This document shows positions 30,137 through 38,330 of a DNA stretch of 64,000 bases, one piece after another. The DNA comes from Blastococcus saxobsidens DD2 (GTDB lineage Bacteria; Actinomycetota; Actinomycetes; Mycobacteriales; Geodermatophilaceae), in contig NC_016943.1 in NCBI RefSeq assembly GCF_000284015.1, positions 1 through 64,000 of the forward strand, given 5' to 3'. The notes under the pieces were generated by a model that worked only from the letters and a program-made list of their open reading frames with translations, did no database searches and had not been told where the DNA came from. Both the position numbers and the translations under genes were made by a program. The first letter of the stretch is position 1. Each line of letters starts with the position of its first letter.

Positions 30137-31876
30137 GTGGTACTCCGGTCGGCCTCTGCAGATCTTGATACGGCGGCCCTTCGGAAGGCCCGGGGCGCCT
30201 TCTTCACCCCGGAACCGCTCGCGCGCTATATCACTGACTGGGCGGTCCGTTCCGTCGACGACCGTGTGCTCGAACCCTCGTGCGGCGAGGCGGCGTTCCT
30301 CCTGGCCGCGGTCGATCGCCTGGCCGCCCTGGAGGCCACCAGCACCGGACAGGCGTTGCTCCCCCACCTCGACGGCGTCGAACTGCACGAGGACTCAGCC
30401 CAAGCAGCACGGGAACTGCTGACAGCGGCTGGCGTGGAGGCAACCGTCACCGTCGGAGACTTCTTCGGAGTCAATCCGGGGCGGCAGTACGACGCGGTGA
30501 TCGGGAATCCGCCTTACGTCCGCTACCAGGACTTTTCCGGCGAGAGCCGGGCACGATCCCGCGCCGCGGCGCTCCGCGGTGGCGTCTCCCTGACTGGCCT
30601 AGCGTCCTCCTGGGCGGCCTTCACGGTGCATGCGGCACAGTTCTTAAAGCCCGGCGGTCGTCTCGGCTTGGTGCTGCCGGCCGAACTCTTGACGGTCAAC
30701 TACGCGGCCGGGGTGCGCACCTTCCTGCTGCAGAATTTCGAGCAGGTCGACCTCGTCGCCTTCGACGAGCGTGTCTTTCCCGGGGTACTAGAAGAGGTCG
30801 TCCTGGTTCTGGCTGATGGTTACGCCAACGGCCCCACCGACCACTTCCAGCTGTTCCAGGCGAGGAACGCCGACGACCTGGCGAACACGACGACGCCACG
30901 GCTGTGGCGGCCGATCCCGCCCGCCGGCAAGTGGACTGCCAGCCTGCTGACCAGCGAGACCCTCGGCGCCTATTCCGGGCTGCTGGCGACTGAGTCCTTC
31001 ACGCTGCTGGAGACCTGGGGTGACACGACGCTCGGCATGGTCACGGGCAACAACAAGTACTTCGCCTTGAGCCCAGCGCGCGCCGCTCAGCTCGGCCTGT
31101 CCAAGTCAGACCTGCTGCGGTTGTCACCCCCTGGCTCGCGACACCTGCGGGGCCTCAGCCTCACCACCGCGGCACTCACTGAGTTGGGAGACGCTGGCGC
31201 AGCAGTCTGCTTGTTCCGACCGGCTGGCGAGCCGTCTGCGGCTGCGTGGGCGTACATCGCAGAGGGCGAGGCGCGAGAGGTTGATCAGGCCTACAAGTGC
31301 CAGGTGAGAAAGCCGTGGTGGCGGACGCCGCTGGTGAAGCCGGCTGATCTGCTGCTGACGTACATGAACGCCGATACGCCGCGGCTGTCTGCCAACAAGG
31401 CCCAGGCGCACCATCTCAACTCGGTGCACGGCGTCTATCTGAAGCCGGAACACCGGGCGCTGGGCAGCGATCTGCTGCCGGTGGCGTCCCTGAACTCCAT
31501 GACGCTGCTCGGCGCAGAGATGGTTGGCCGCGCCTACGGCGGCGGGATGCTCAAGCTGGAACCCAAGGAAGCTGACCTGTTGCCCGTGCCGTCGCCCGCC
31601 CTGACCAAAGCCGCCGAGACGGCCCTACGGAGACTTCGGCCGCAGTTGGTCCGCCTCCTGGCCAGCGGTCAAGTCGTGTCGGCGGCCCGCTTGGTCGATG
31701 AGGTGCTTCTCATTGGTGAACTCGGGCTACCAGAGGCTGAGGTGAAGGCGCTGCGCCAAGGACACGAGGAGCTGACGGCCCGACGCGTCGCAAGAGGTGG
31801 TGCGTCGCATGTCCATCGCGGTGACGGGGGCACAGTCAGCCGGAGAGCCAACAGCAACAGGCTGCGGCGTCCCTGA
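30137..31876 (+). CDS. Type II N6-adenine DNA methyltransferase
   Basis: This enzyme would methylate adenine at the site cut by the neighbouring endonuclease and so protect host DNA. The 579-residue product has GAFFTPEPLARYI near residue 16, the AdoMet motif VLEPSCGEAAFL near 45 and the amino-methyltransferase motif VIGNPPYVRYQ near 121. The C-terminal half (about 270–520) resembles the target-recognition region of Eco57I/TaqI-type enzymes. The GTG at 30137 begins MVLRSASADL. The stop overlaps the next start as TGATG, so methyltransferase and nuclease are translationally coupled. Confidence 0.9.
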   Translation: MVLRSASADLDTAALRKARGAFFTPEPLARYITDWAVRSVDDRVLEPSCGEAAFLLAAVDRLAALEATSTGQALLPHLDGVELHEDSAQAARELLTAAGVEATVTVGDFFGVNPGRQYDAVIGNPPYVRYQDFSGESRARSRAAALRGGVSLTGLASSWAAFTVHAAQFLKPGGRLGLVLPAELLTVNYAAGVRTFLLQNFEQVDLVAFDERVFPGVLEEVVLVLADGYANGPTDHFQLFQARNADDLANTTTPRLWRPIPPAGKWTASLLTSETLGAYSGLLATESFTLLETWGDTTLGMVTGNNKYFALSPARAAQLGLSKSDLLRLSPPGSRHLRGLSLTTAALTELGDAGAAVCLFRPAGEPSAAAWAYIAEGEAREVDQAYKCQVRKPWWRTPLVKPADLLLTYMNADTPRLSANKAQAHHLNSVHGVYLKPEHRALGSDLLPVASLNSMTLLGAEMVGRAYGGGMLKLEPKEADLLPVPSPALTKAAETALRRLRPQLVRLLASGQVVSAARLVDEVLLIGELGLPEAEVKALRQGHEELTARRVARGGASHVHRGDGGTVSRRANSNRLRRP

Positions 31877-32916
31877 TGGCTGTTGAACGCAGTCTCAAGT
31901 CCGAGGCCTGGACCCTGTTCGACCGGATCGTTGAGCGGGCGACCGGCGGGGAGCTGCAGGACTACAGCAACCCATGGAATCGCGAGTCCGAAGAGGGTCC
32001 CCTCCGCTACAACCCCGACTACGACGTCCTTCAGCAGCTGCTGGGCGTGCCGCTACTGCTGCAAGCGGCCTCGCAGTCCGGTGTGCCGGCCTTAGCCCTT
32101 GACGTCTGGACTGCCTACGAGCTGCGCCGAGCCGGCTTTGAGCCCGATCTGGTGTGGCCCCGGGCGAATCCACCACGCATCCTGCCGTCGACGCTGGTGG
32201 CGCTACGGCGGGAAGCAACTCGTGAACAGCTGCGCGTGCTCGATGCCATGCTGCAGTCCGGTAAGACGTACAGCAACGAAACCGGCGCGAACGCCAATAT
32301 CCTCGGCAAGAACTACGTCAAGCAGGTCGACGTCGTCATGTCCGCCTGGAGTACCGGTCCCGAAATCATGATCTCGACCAAGCGGATGGACTCGTCGTTC
32401 GGCAAGAACGCCGCCAACCGTGTCGAAGAGAGCTACGGCGACGCCAAGAACCTGCGCAGTCGGCACCCGCAAGCGGCGCTTGGTTTCCTCTACAGCCTGC
32501 GCTCGACCGCGCTGACGCCGCAGTTCGCCGACATTGCCGCCTGGATCATCGACCTGCTCGGCAAGCTCGGCCGCGAGGACGACGCATACGACGCCGTCTG
32601 CCTCGTCATCCCCGACTGGTCAGATGAAGTGCCGCCCCCTCCAGGCGGCGACGAGGACGATGAAGACCCTCTGGTCTCAGCCGGCGTACAGGCCGACGCC
32701 TCCGCCGAGGAGGAGCCGCTGCCGCTTCCGCTGCCCGAAGATGAGCTGGATCAACGGCTCCGGACCCTCCCGCATGTCGGGTTACGTCGCGACGTCGTAC
32801 CGGCGAACCTCTCACCAGAGGTCTTCTTCCCCACGATCGTCAACCGCGTGCTCGACAACAGCCCGGTGAACTTCCACCGCGAGGCGCGGCTACGCCGGGA
32901 GCAAGCTTCCGTCTAG
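31876..32916 (+). CDS. Putative type II restriction endonuclease (XamI-like)
   Basis: The 346-residue product lies in a coupled pair with an N6-adenine methyltransferase and has no other evident function, so it is most likely the cognate restriction enzyme. The central motif PEIMISTKRMDSSFGKN (about residues 165–181), followed by NRVEESYGDAKNLRSRHP, resembles the catalytic region of annotated XamI-family nucleases as I recall them. The C-terminal third is acidic (about 250–290). Family membership is from memory and was not searched. The recognition sequence cannot be read from the DNA. Confidence 0.7.
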   Translation: MAVERSLKSEAWTLFDRIVERATGGELQDYSNPWNRESEEGPLRYNPDYDVLQQLLGVPLLLQAASQSGVPALALDVWTAYELRRAGFEPDLVWPRANPPRILPSTLVALRREATREQLRVLDAMLQSGKTYSNETGANANILGKNYVKQVDVVMSAWSTGPEIMISTKRMDSSFGKNAANRVEESYGDAKNLRSRHPQAALGFLYSLRSTALTPQFADIAAWIIDLLGKLGREDDAYDAVCLVIPDWSDEVPPPPGGDEDDEDPLVSAGVQADASAEEEPLPLPLPEDELDQRLRTLPHVGLRRDVVPANLSPEVFFPTIVNRVLDNSPVNFHREARLRREQASV

Positions 32917-33140
32917 AAGCAGCAGGTCAGCACAGAGGTGAGCGCCTAACCCGGTCGATGAGCAGTTGGCCGTGCAGCTCGCTGTCGTACCGGGAGAGCC
33001 GGCAGATGGGGCGGGTGGCGCGGGGATTTGATGAGGCGCTTGGGATCATGGCCAGAGCCTGGATTGCTTACGATACGAAGTCGGCCGCCTCCTCGTAGGC
33101 TGCTCCTGCGCCATCGGCCGAATGGAGGAACGTCCGCCTG

Positions 33141-33887
33141 ATGCATGTCCCGGAGTGGGCGACCGTTCGTGCGTGGATCAGTGCGCTGGCTGGGCTCGCC
33201 GCGGCTGCAGCAACCGCGTACCTGGTGTGGGCGCAGCTCTACCCCGAGGAGACCGAGCGGTTCTGGGAGATCACCAGCATTGCCGTCGTCGCCGTCGTCG
33301 CCATCGGGAGCTCGTTCGCCCGACCGCTCCGGATCTACACGCTCGATCGCCTCGAGCGTGAACGCCACAAGGTCTCCATAGTCCTACGCGGCCTGCCGTG
33401 GACGGTGCATGAGCTGACGAACGGGAAGGTGCCCGTGCAGCCCCTGGGGGCCAGCGCCTGGGTCGTGACCCCCTGGTGGCCGTTCCAGAGGCTGCATCGC
33501 ATCGCGCACGAGCGCGTCAACGAGATGCCCGGTCCCAGTGGGATCAGTTGGACCAAGGGCAAGGGGGTCATTGGCCACTGTTGGCATCAGGGGCGTGAGC
33601 AAATCGTGGACAGCGGCACGTTCGACAAGGGCCACGAGGACTGGACGAAGGACAGATGGGATCGCCTGGACGTCAAGACCAGGCGGGGGTTGAGCTACAA
33701 GGACTACAAGAAGATTCGAGGCAAGTACGGGACGGTGATCGCCATCCCCATGTTCGACCGACGGGAGCGTGTCAGAGGGGTCGTGGTCCTGGACGCCCCG
33801 CCGGGGTATCACCCCCTACTGAAGTCACCCGTTGTGATTGAGGCGGTCTGTGCAGCGTCTGGCGTGGTCAGCAAGCTGCTCTACTAG
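33141..33887 (+). CDS. Two-TM protein with GAF-like domain
   Basis: The 248-residue product has two N-terminal membrane segments (about 10–29 and 40–57), a basic linker (RPLRIYTLDRLERERHK) and a cytoplasmic GAF-like domain (about 95–245). The domain includes KGKGVIGHCWHQGREQIVD, KYGTVIAIPMFDRRERVRGVVVLDAP and a C-terminal helix. GAF domains bind small ligands such as cyclic nucleotides. The gene has its own 224-bp leader and lies at the end of a defence cluster, so a membrane sensor or effector is possible but unproven. GGAGGA precedes the ATG by about 11 nt. Confidence 0.75.
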   Translation: MHVPEWATVRAWISALAGLAAAAATAYLVWAQLYPEETERFWEITSIAVVAVVAIGSSFARPLRIYTLDRLERERHKVSIVLRGLPWTVHELTNGKVPVQPLGASAWVVTPWWPFQRLHRIAHERVNEMPGPSGISWTKGKGVIGHCWHQGREQIVDSGTFDKGHEDWTKDRWDRLDVKTRRGLSYKDYKKIRGKYGTVIAIPMFDRRERVRGVVVLDAPPGYHPLLKSPVVIEAVCAASGVVSKLLY

Positions 33888-33944
33888 CGGCTGAGTATGG
33901 TGAGTCTTGGGCAGCGCGCCCATGCCTCAGGGGAGAAGGTCAGC

Positions 33945-34130
33945 ATGGCGGGGAGCCATCGAAAAGCAGCCGCAGCGGGGCGTCGCAGCACAGAACGACA
34001 GGCGGTGGGTACTGGTAGCCGTACCTACTTCGACGTCGTACGCAGCCTGAGCAGCGACCCAGAGGTGCGCAAGGCGGTCGACGAGACCGCCAAGGAGACC
34101 GCGCGGGCGCAAGAAGACAAGCGCCGCTGA
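33945..34130 (+). CDS. Small hypothetical protein
   Basis: This 61-residue basic protein starts at ATG 33945 (MAGSHRKAAAAGRRSTERQ) after GGGAGAAGG. It ends with a helical segment SSDPEVRKAVDETAKETARAQEDKRR. No family is recognised. It follows the GAF-like gene closely and is followed by a strong terminator hairpin, so it is probably the last gene of the right-hand cargo. A start at 33897 would add 16 residues. Confidence 0.55.
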   Translation: MAGSHRKAAAAGRRSTERQAVGTGSRTYFDVVRSLSSDPEVRKAVDETAKETARAQEDKRR

Positions 34131-34159
34131 CCTGTGCCCATCGCTCGTCAAGCGCGAGA

Positions 34160-34189
34160 CGAAGCCCCGGCCGGGAGGCAGGGGCTTCG
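34160..34189 (+). terminator. Terminator after the element cargo genes
   Basis: CGAAGCCCC (34160–34168) and GGGGCTTCG (34181–34189) form a perfect 9-bp stem with a 12-nt loop, followed by CCCGTTT. It lies 30 bp after the small gene and probably ends transcription of the right-hand cargo. The 34190–34433 stretch up to the arm repeats holds no gene I can support. Confidence 0.8.
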
Positions 34190-34433
34190 CCCGTTTATCG
34201 GGCTCGATGGCGTCGACACCGAGAGGCGCGGGCCTTACGTCCCACTCCTCCGCCTCCTCATAACCCGCCCCATCTCCTGGCTGCACCGAGCCGGGGGAAG
34301 GGTGGGCCGCAGGCCCATCCCGCAGGGGCGCGAAGCGCCCTTCCGGCGGCTGGCGCAGTCGGAGAGGCTCCTACGGGTGTAGGCGCGGATGAGGCCGTCA
34401 GGGCAGGGTCCCAGCGACTGCTGCGGCGCCCCC

Positions 34434-34463
34434 AGTCCGCACAGAGTCCGCAGATGGTCCGCA
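34434..34463. promoter_or_regulatory. Arm-type integrase site array, right end
   Basis: AGTCCGCA (34434–34441), AGTCCGCA (34445–34452) and GGTCCGCA (34456–34463) repeat with an 11-bp period, about 110 bp before attR. They match the array at 19723–19752 in sequence, period and orientation. Confidence 0.7.
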
Positions 34464-34571
34464 ATACGGCCAAAACCGGCCAACGACAGCCGAGAGCATC
34501 CATCGATGAAAGCGCTGGTCAAGTCGGTTTTTCAGTCGTAGCCCACTTCGCCAAACCGCCCCTTGGTCGAT

Positions 34572-34614
34572 TTTGCAAGGCGGGGGTTAGGGGTTCGATT
34601 CCCCTCGTCTCCAC
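34572..34614. other. attR: attR core of the integrated element
   Basis: This is an exact 43-bp copy of the 3' end of tRNA-Ala. Upstream of it there is no 5' half of a tRNA, so it is the displaced att copy and marks the right end of the 15-kb element. A minus-strand reading frame passes through it in the same frame as the integrase C-terminus. Confidence 0.95.
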
Positions 34615-34719
34615 CAGCACGTCGATCACGGCCGAGGCTCCACGTGGCACAGCACCACGGCAGGCATCCCCTCGGGCCCCGCGACGCCTCACCGGCGCAG
34701 CGGTGGGAGAGTGGAGGGC

Positions 34720-35253
34720 GTGACTGAATCGACTCCCGCCCGCCGCGCGGTCCTGCACACCAACCACGGCGACATCACCGTGGACCTGTTCCCCGACCAC
34801 GCACCCAAGACCGTGGCCAACTTCGCCGACCTCGCCGAGGGCCGTCGCGAGTGGACCCACCCCTCAACTCGCGAGAAGACCACCGACAAGCTCTACGACG
34901 GCACGGTCTTCCACCGCATCATCGAGGGCTTCATGATCCAGGGCGGTGACCCGCTCGGTCAGGGCATCGGTGGCCCGGGCTACCAGTTCGGTGACGAGAT
35001 CCACCCCGATCTGGCCTTCACCAAGCCGTACCTGCTCGCCATGGCGAACGCCGGGCCGGGCACCAACGGCTCGCAGTTCTTCATCACCGTGGCGCCCACG
35101 ACCTGGCTGACCGGCAAGCACACCATCTTCGGCGAGGTGGCCGACCAGCCCAGCCGCGACGTCGTCGACCGGATCGGGAAGGTCGCGACCGGCCGCAACG
35201 ACCGCCCGGCCGAGGACGTCGTCATCGACTCGGTCGAGGTGCAGCGCAGCTGA
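34720..35253 (+). CDS. ppiA: Peptidyl-prolyl cis-trans isomerase, cyclophilin type
   Basis: Cyclophilins speed proline isomerisation during protein folding. The 177-residue product has the conserved core: LHTNHGDITVDLFPDHAPKTVANF, the active-site arginine in FHRIIEGFMIQGGDP, and AMANAGPGTNGSQFFIT. It lacks a signal peptide and is probably cytoplasmic. GTG 34720 is chosen over GTG 34711 because the purine-rich GGGAGAGTGGAGG is then better spaced. It is the first host gene after the element and normally lies close to the tRNA pair (Rv0009 position). Confidence 0.95.
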   Translation: MTESTPARRAVLHTNHGDITVDLFPDHAPKTVANFADLAEGRREWTHPSTREKTTDKLYDGTVFHRIIEGFMIQGGDPLGQGIGGPGYQFGDEIHPDLAFTKPYLLAMANAGPGTNGSQFFITVAPTTWLTGKHTIFGEVADQPSRDVVDRIGKVATGRNDRPAEDVVIDSVEVQRS

Positions 35254-36143
35254 GCACCGGACCTGACGGCGGGGGCGCCGGCGGCCAGCCGGCTCCCCCG
35301 CCACCGGCCTGCCACCGCCACCCCGAGCGGCCCACCGGCATCTCGTGCGCGCGCTGCGACCGGCCGATCTGCCCGGAGTGCATGATCCCGGCGTCCGTCG
35401 GCTTCCAGTGCCCGGCCTGTGTCCACCAGGGTGCGGCGACGACGCGCGCGCCTCGTCGCACGTCGGTCATCCGCGGCGCCGCCGCACGCTGGGGCACCGT
35501 CACCCTGTCGCTGATCGCGATCAACGTCGTCATGTTCCTGGTGACGGCTGTCTCGGCCGGGCTGGCCGGCTCCGCGCCGCTGGACAACTTCCGGTCCCCG
35601 GTCTTCGCGGAGTTGTCCCAGTACCCGCTGGCCGTCGAGTTCGGCCAGCCCTGGCGGCTGCTGACCGCCGCCTTCCTGCACATCGGGCTGCTGCACCTCG
35701 CGCTCAACATGCTGGCGCTGCTCATCTTCGGTTCCGAGCTGGAACGTCAGCTGGGTCGGTGGCGGTACGTGGGCCTCTACCTGGTCTCCGCCCTGGGCGG
35801 CTCGACGGCGATCCAGCTCTTCGGTGACCCGCTGCGCCCCGTGGCGGGCGCATCGACGGCGATCTACGGCCTGCTGGGCGCGCTGGGCGTGCTGATGCTG
35901 GTCCGCCGGCAGGACATCCGCGGCATCCTCGTCCTGCTGGCCATCAACGTGTTCATCAGCTTCCTGCCGGGGGTGTCCCTGCTCGGGCACCTCGGCGGCC
36001 TGGTGACCGGTGCCGCGCTCGCCGGTCTCTTCGTGCTCACCCGCCGGCGGGCGGCGCTCCAGGCTGTCGGCATCGCCACGTTCGTCGGGGTGCTCCTCGT
36101 GCTGGCACTGGGCGTCTCGACGCTCACCGTGGTCACCCTCTAG
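35250..36143 (+). CDS. Rhomboid-family intramembrane serine protease, probable CTG start
   Basis: Rhomboids cut substrates within the membrane. The protein has an N-terminal zinc-ribbon/B-box-like part with paired cysteines and histidines (ACHRHPERP, CARCDRPICPEC, CPAC), then about six membrane helices with HIGLLHLALNMLAL, the catalytic Ser in GASTAIYG and the His in LLGHLGGLVTG. The first ATG (35382) would cut the zinc-binding part in half. The frame is open upstream to CTG 35250, preceded by GAGGTG and overlapping the ppiA stop, so I propose CTG as start. That gives 297 residues. Confidence 0.85.
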   Translation: MSTGPDGGGAGGQPAPPPPACHRHPERPTGISCARCDRPICPECMIPASVGFQCPACVHQGAATTRAPRRTSVIRGAAARWGTVTLSLIAINVVMFLVTAVSAGLAGSAPLDNFRSPVFAELSQYPLAVEFGQPWRLLTAAFLHIGLLHLALNMLALLIFGSELERQLGRWRYVGLYLVSALGGSTAIQLFGDPLRPVAGASTAIYGLLGALGVLMLVRRQDIRGILVLLAINVFISFLPGVSLLGHLGGLVTGAALAGLFVLTRRRAALQAVGIATFVGVLLVLALGVSTLTVVTL

Positions 36144-36549
36144 ACCCGCGCGCGGCGTCGAGGGTGCGGGCGACGTCGCGGGGGTCGGCGCCCAGGTCCC
36201 ACCGGCCGAGGACGACGAGCAGGCCGTCGTCGTCCCCGGCCGGCGGCCAGGCGTCCAGTTCCAGCGTGCGCACGGTGGTGCCCCACCGCCGGGCGGTGCG
36301 CACCTGCACCCGGAGCAGCCCCCACGGCAGCAACCGCCGACCGGTCAGCGTGCGCACCTCGACACCGTCGGGTCCGGCGGCCAGGCGCGGCCGCAGCAGC
36401 GCCTCCCGGACGGCCAGCGCGAGGAGCAGCACGGCCGCTCCGCCCACCAGGACCCGGCCCGCTGCATCCAGCAGCAGGGCGGTCGCTCCCAGCGCGACAC
36501 CGGCGGCCGCCAGGCCGGCCGGCACCAGGGCGGGAGGCGACCACTGCAC
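36133..36549 (-). CDS. PH-domain membrane protein
   Basis: The 138-residue product has two N-terminal membrane segments (about 7–26 and 30–48) and a small bacterial PH-like domain (about 55–115, with LAAGPDGVEVRTLTGRRLLPWGLLRVQV). An acidic stretch and a helical end follow. This layout matches the bPH_6 proteins at the Rv0012-side of the crgA region. Its last codons overlap the end of the rhomboid gene in convergent orientation by about 11 bp. Its function is unknown. Confidence 0.82.
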   Translation of the reverse strand: MQWSPPALVPAGLAAAGVALGATALLLDAAGRVLVGGAAVLLLALAVREALLRPRLAAGPDGVEVRTLTGRRLLPWGLLRVQVRTARRWGTTVRTLELDAWPPAGDDDGLLVVLGRWDLGADPRDVARTLDAARGSRG

Positions 36550-36641
36550 GCCCTCAGCCTGCCAGGTGTGGCACGGGACATACGATCGCGGCGGGGCCGC
36601 CGGTTGCCGGCGCCCGACCGTCGTCGACGAGGAGTGGGTCC

Positions 36642-37802
36642 ATGCGTGATGCCGTCATCTGTGCCGCCGTCCGTACGCCGGTGGGCAAGCGCGGAGGAGG
36701 GCTCTCCGGCGTGCACGCCGTCGACCTGTCCGCCCATGTGCTGAACGCCCTCGCCGAGCGCTCGGGCATCGACCCGGCCGTGGTCGAGGACGTCTTCTGG
36801 GGCTGCGTGAGCCAGGTCGGGGAGCAGACGTTCAACATCGGCCGCAACGCGCCGCTGGCCGCGGGCTGGCCCGAGTCGGTGCCGGGCACCACGATCGATC
36901 GCCAGTGCGGCTCCTCGCAGCAGGCGGTGGCGTTCGCCGCCGCCACGGTGATCAGCGGTCAGGCCGACGTCGTCGTCGCCGGCGGGGTGGAGTCGATGAG
37001 CCGGGTGCCCATGGGCTCGGCCCGCGCCGACGGCTCGGCGGGCAAGCCGCTCGGCCCGCGCTTCCTCGAGCGCTACGACGGCGTCTTCCCCAACCAGGGG
37101 ATCGGCGCGGAGATGATCGCCGAGCGCTGGGGCTTCTCCCGCACGCAGCTCGACGAGTTCTCGCTCGCCTCGCACGAGAAGGCCGCCAAGGCGCAGGCCG
37201 ACGGTGCGTTCGACGAGGAGATCGCCACGGTCACCCTCGACGACGGCACCGTCATCAGCGCCGACGAGGGGATCCGCCCCGGCGGCACCCTGGAGAAGCT
37301 GGCCTCGCTGAAGACGCCGTTCAAGGAGGGCGGCGTGATCAGCGCCGGCAACGCCAGCCAGATCTCGGACGGTTCGGCCGCCCTGCTGGTGACCACCAGC
37401 GAGAAGGCCCGCGAGCTGGGGCTGCGCCCGATCGTGCGGATCCACACCACCGTGATGGCCGGCGATGACCCGATCATCATGCTGACGGCCCCGATCCCGG
37501 CGACCCAGAAGGCGCTGGGCCGATCCGGGCTGTCGGTCGACGACATCGGCGTCTTCGAGGTGAACGAGGCGTTCGCGCCGGTGCCCCTCGCCTGGCTCGC
37601 GGACACCGGTGGTGACGCCGGACGGCTCAACCCGCTGGGCGGCGCGATCGCCCTGGGGCACCCGCTCGGGGGTTCCGGCGCGCGCATCATGACCACGCTG
37701 GTGCACCACATGCAGGCCACCGGCACCCGCTACGGCCTGCAGACCATGTGCGAGGGCGGCGGTACCGCCAACGCCACCATCCTGGAGCTGCTCGACGCCT
37801 GA
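36642..37802 (+). CDS. Acetyl-CoA acyltransferase (thiolase)
   Basis: Thiolases cleave 3-ketoacyl-CoA or condense acetyl-CoA units. The 386-residue product has the nucleophilic cysteine in TIDRQCGSSQQAV near residue 89, VNEAFAPVPLAW near 310, the catalytic His in GGAIALGHPLGGSGARI near 340 and the second Cys in MCEGGGTANATI near 370. The sequence fits the FadA/degradative type more than PhaA, but the substrate is uncertain. It starts with ATG at 36642 after CGAGGAG and ends before a strong terminator. Confidence 0.93.
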   Translation: MRDAVICAAVRTPVGKRGGGLSGVHAVDLSAHVLNALAERSGIDPAVVEDVFWGCVSQVGEQTFNIGRNAPLAAGWPESVPGTTIDRQCGSSQQAVAFAAATVISGQADVVVAGGVESMSRVPMGSARADGSAGKPLGPRFLERYDGVFPNQGIGAEMIAERWGFSRTQLDEFSLASHEKAAKAQADGAFDEEIATVTLDDGTVISADEGIRPGGTLEKLASLKTPFKEGGVISAGNASQISDGSAALLVTTSEKARELGLRPIVRIHTTVMAGDDPIIMLTAPIPATQKALGRSGLSVDDIGVFEVNEAFAPVPLAWLADTGGDAGRLNPLGGAIALGHPLGGSGARIMTTLVHHMQATGTRYGLQTMCEGGGTANATILELLDA

Positions 37803-37845
37803 CCCACCGTGCGCGGGACGCGTCTCCGTCCCCACGATCGCGATC

Positions 37846-37880
37846 CACAGCCCCCGGCCGACCGACGGCCGGGGGCTGTG
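37846..37880 (+). terminator. Strong terminator after the thiolase gene
   Basis: CACAGCCCCCGGCCG (37846–37860) and CGGCCGGGGGCTGTG (37866–37880) form a perfect 15-bp stem with a 5-nt loop, followed by TCGTCC. It lies 44 bp after the thiolase stop. Confidence 0.88.
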
Positions 37881-37900
37881 TCGTCCCGGTGTGGAGGAGG

Positions 37901-38240
37901 GTGTCCACGGGTGGCCGCCCGATCGCCGTCGGTGAGCGGACTGGTCCCTCCACATCCCGGCCGCTGGCGGGTGTATCCGCAGGTCAGCGCGGGTAGCTCG
38001 GGACCCGGCGAGCTGCCCGGCCGCACGGACATGTCGACTCGTCCACAGCTGGGTACACAGCTGGGGACAGACTCACACTGCTGTAGTTACGCCGATGGAC
38101 ACCGTGTCACACCCGTCCCAGGCGGGAAAAAAAGCAGGTCAGCTCCGTGCCGAGCGCTCCCCGTCCTCCACACTCGGTGGACAACCCTGGGGGTGGGGCG
38201 TCATGTCGACCTGTGGACGCCGAGCGACGACTGTGCACAG
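37901..38240. other. Non-coding region with DnaA-box-like cluster
   Basis: The stretch between the thiolase and crgA terminators has no gene I can support. It holds several 9-mers close to the DnaA box: GTGTCCACG (37901), TCGTCCACA (38039), TGGGGACAG (38062, reverse), GGTGGACAA (38176, reverse) and TGTGGACGC (38212, reverse). TCGTCCACA and GGTGGACAA each differ from the consensus at one base. An A-rich GGGAAAAAAAGC tract lies at about 38127–38138, unusual for this genome. Confidence 0.5.
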
Positions 38241-38274
38241 CATCCCCAGGCGGCCGGAACGGGCAGAGAACGAC

Positions 38275-38311
38275 CGAGGCCCCCGCCCCCTGACGGGGAA
38301 CGAGGGCCTCG
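38275..38311 (-). terminator. Terminator after crgA
   Basis: CGAGGCCC (38275–38282) and GGGCCTCG (38304–38311) form an 8-bp stem enclosing a second CCCC/GGGG stem. It lies 20 bp beyond the crgA stop on the minus strand. Confidence 0.75.
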
Positions 38312-38330
38312 AGGCAACTCGGGGTGTGTG

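Larger units (their letters stand above)
19620..34614. mobile_element. 15-kb integrated mobilizable element carrying defence genes
   Basis: The element is bounded by the 43-bp att repeat in tRNA-Ala. It carries an integrase next to attL, a small HTH protein, a MobF relaxase-helicase, a Gabija pair, a type II restriction-modification pair, an unknown gene, a two-TM GAF-like protein and a 61-residue protein. No FtsK/TraB-type DNA pump and no type IV secretion genes were found, so it probably moves with help from another conjugative system. Base composition in the right half is less GC-rich than the host genes. Triple arm-type repeats sit inside both ends. Confidence 0.93.

Noticed and set aside
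19620-34614. Prophage
   Set aside because: No capsid, tail, terminase or lysis genes are present; the cargo is relaxase plus defence genes.
34519-34860. Minus-strand frame across attR as a gene
   Set aside because: It reads through the att core and the start of ppiA and has no promoter of its own. It matters only as the predicted integrase tail in the circular form.
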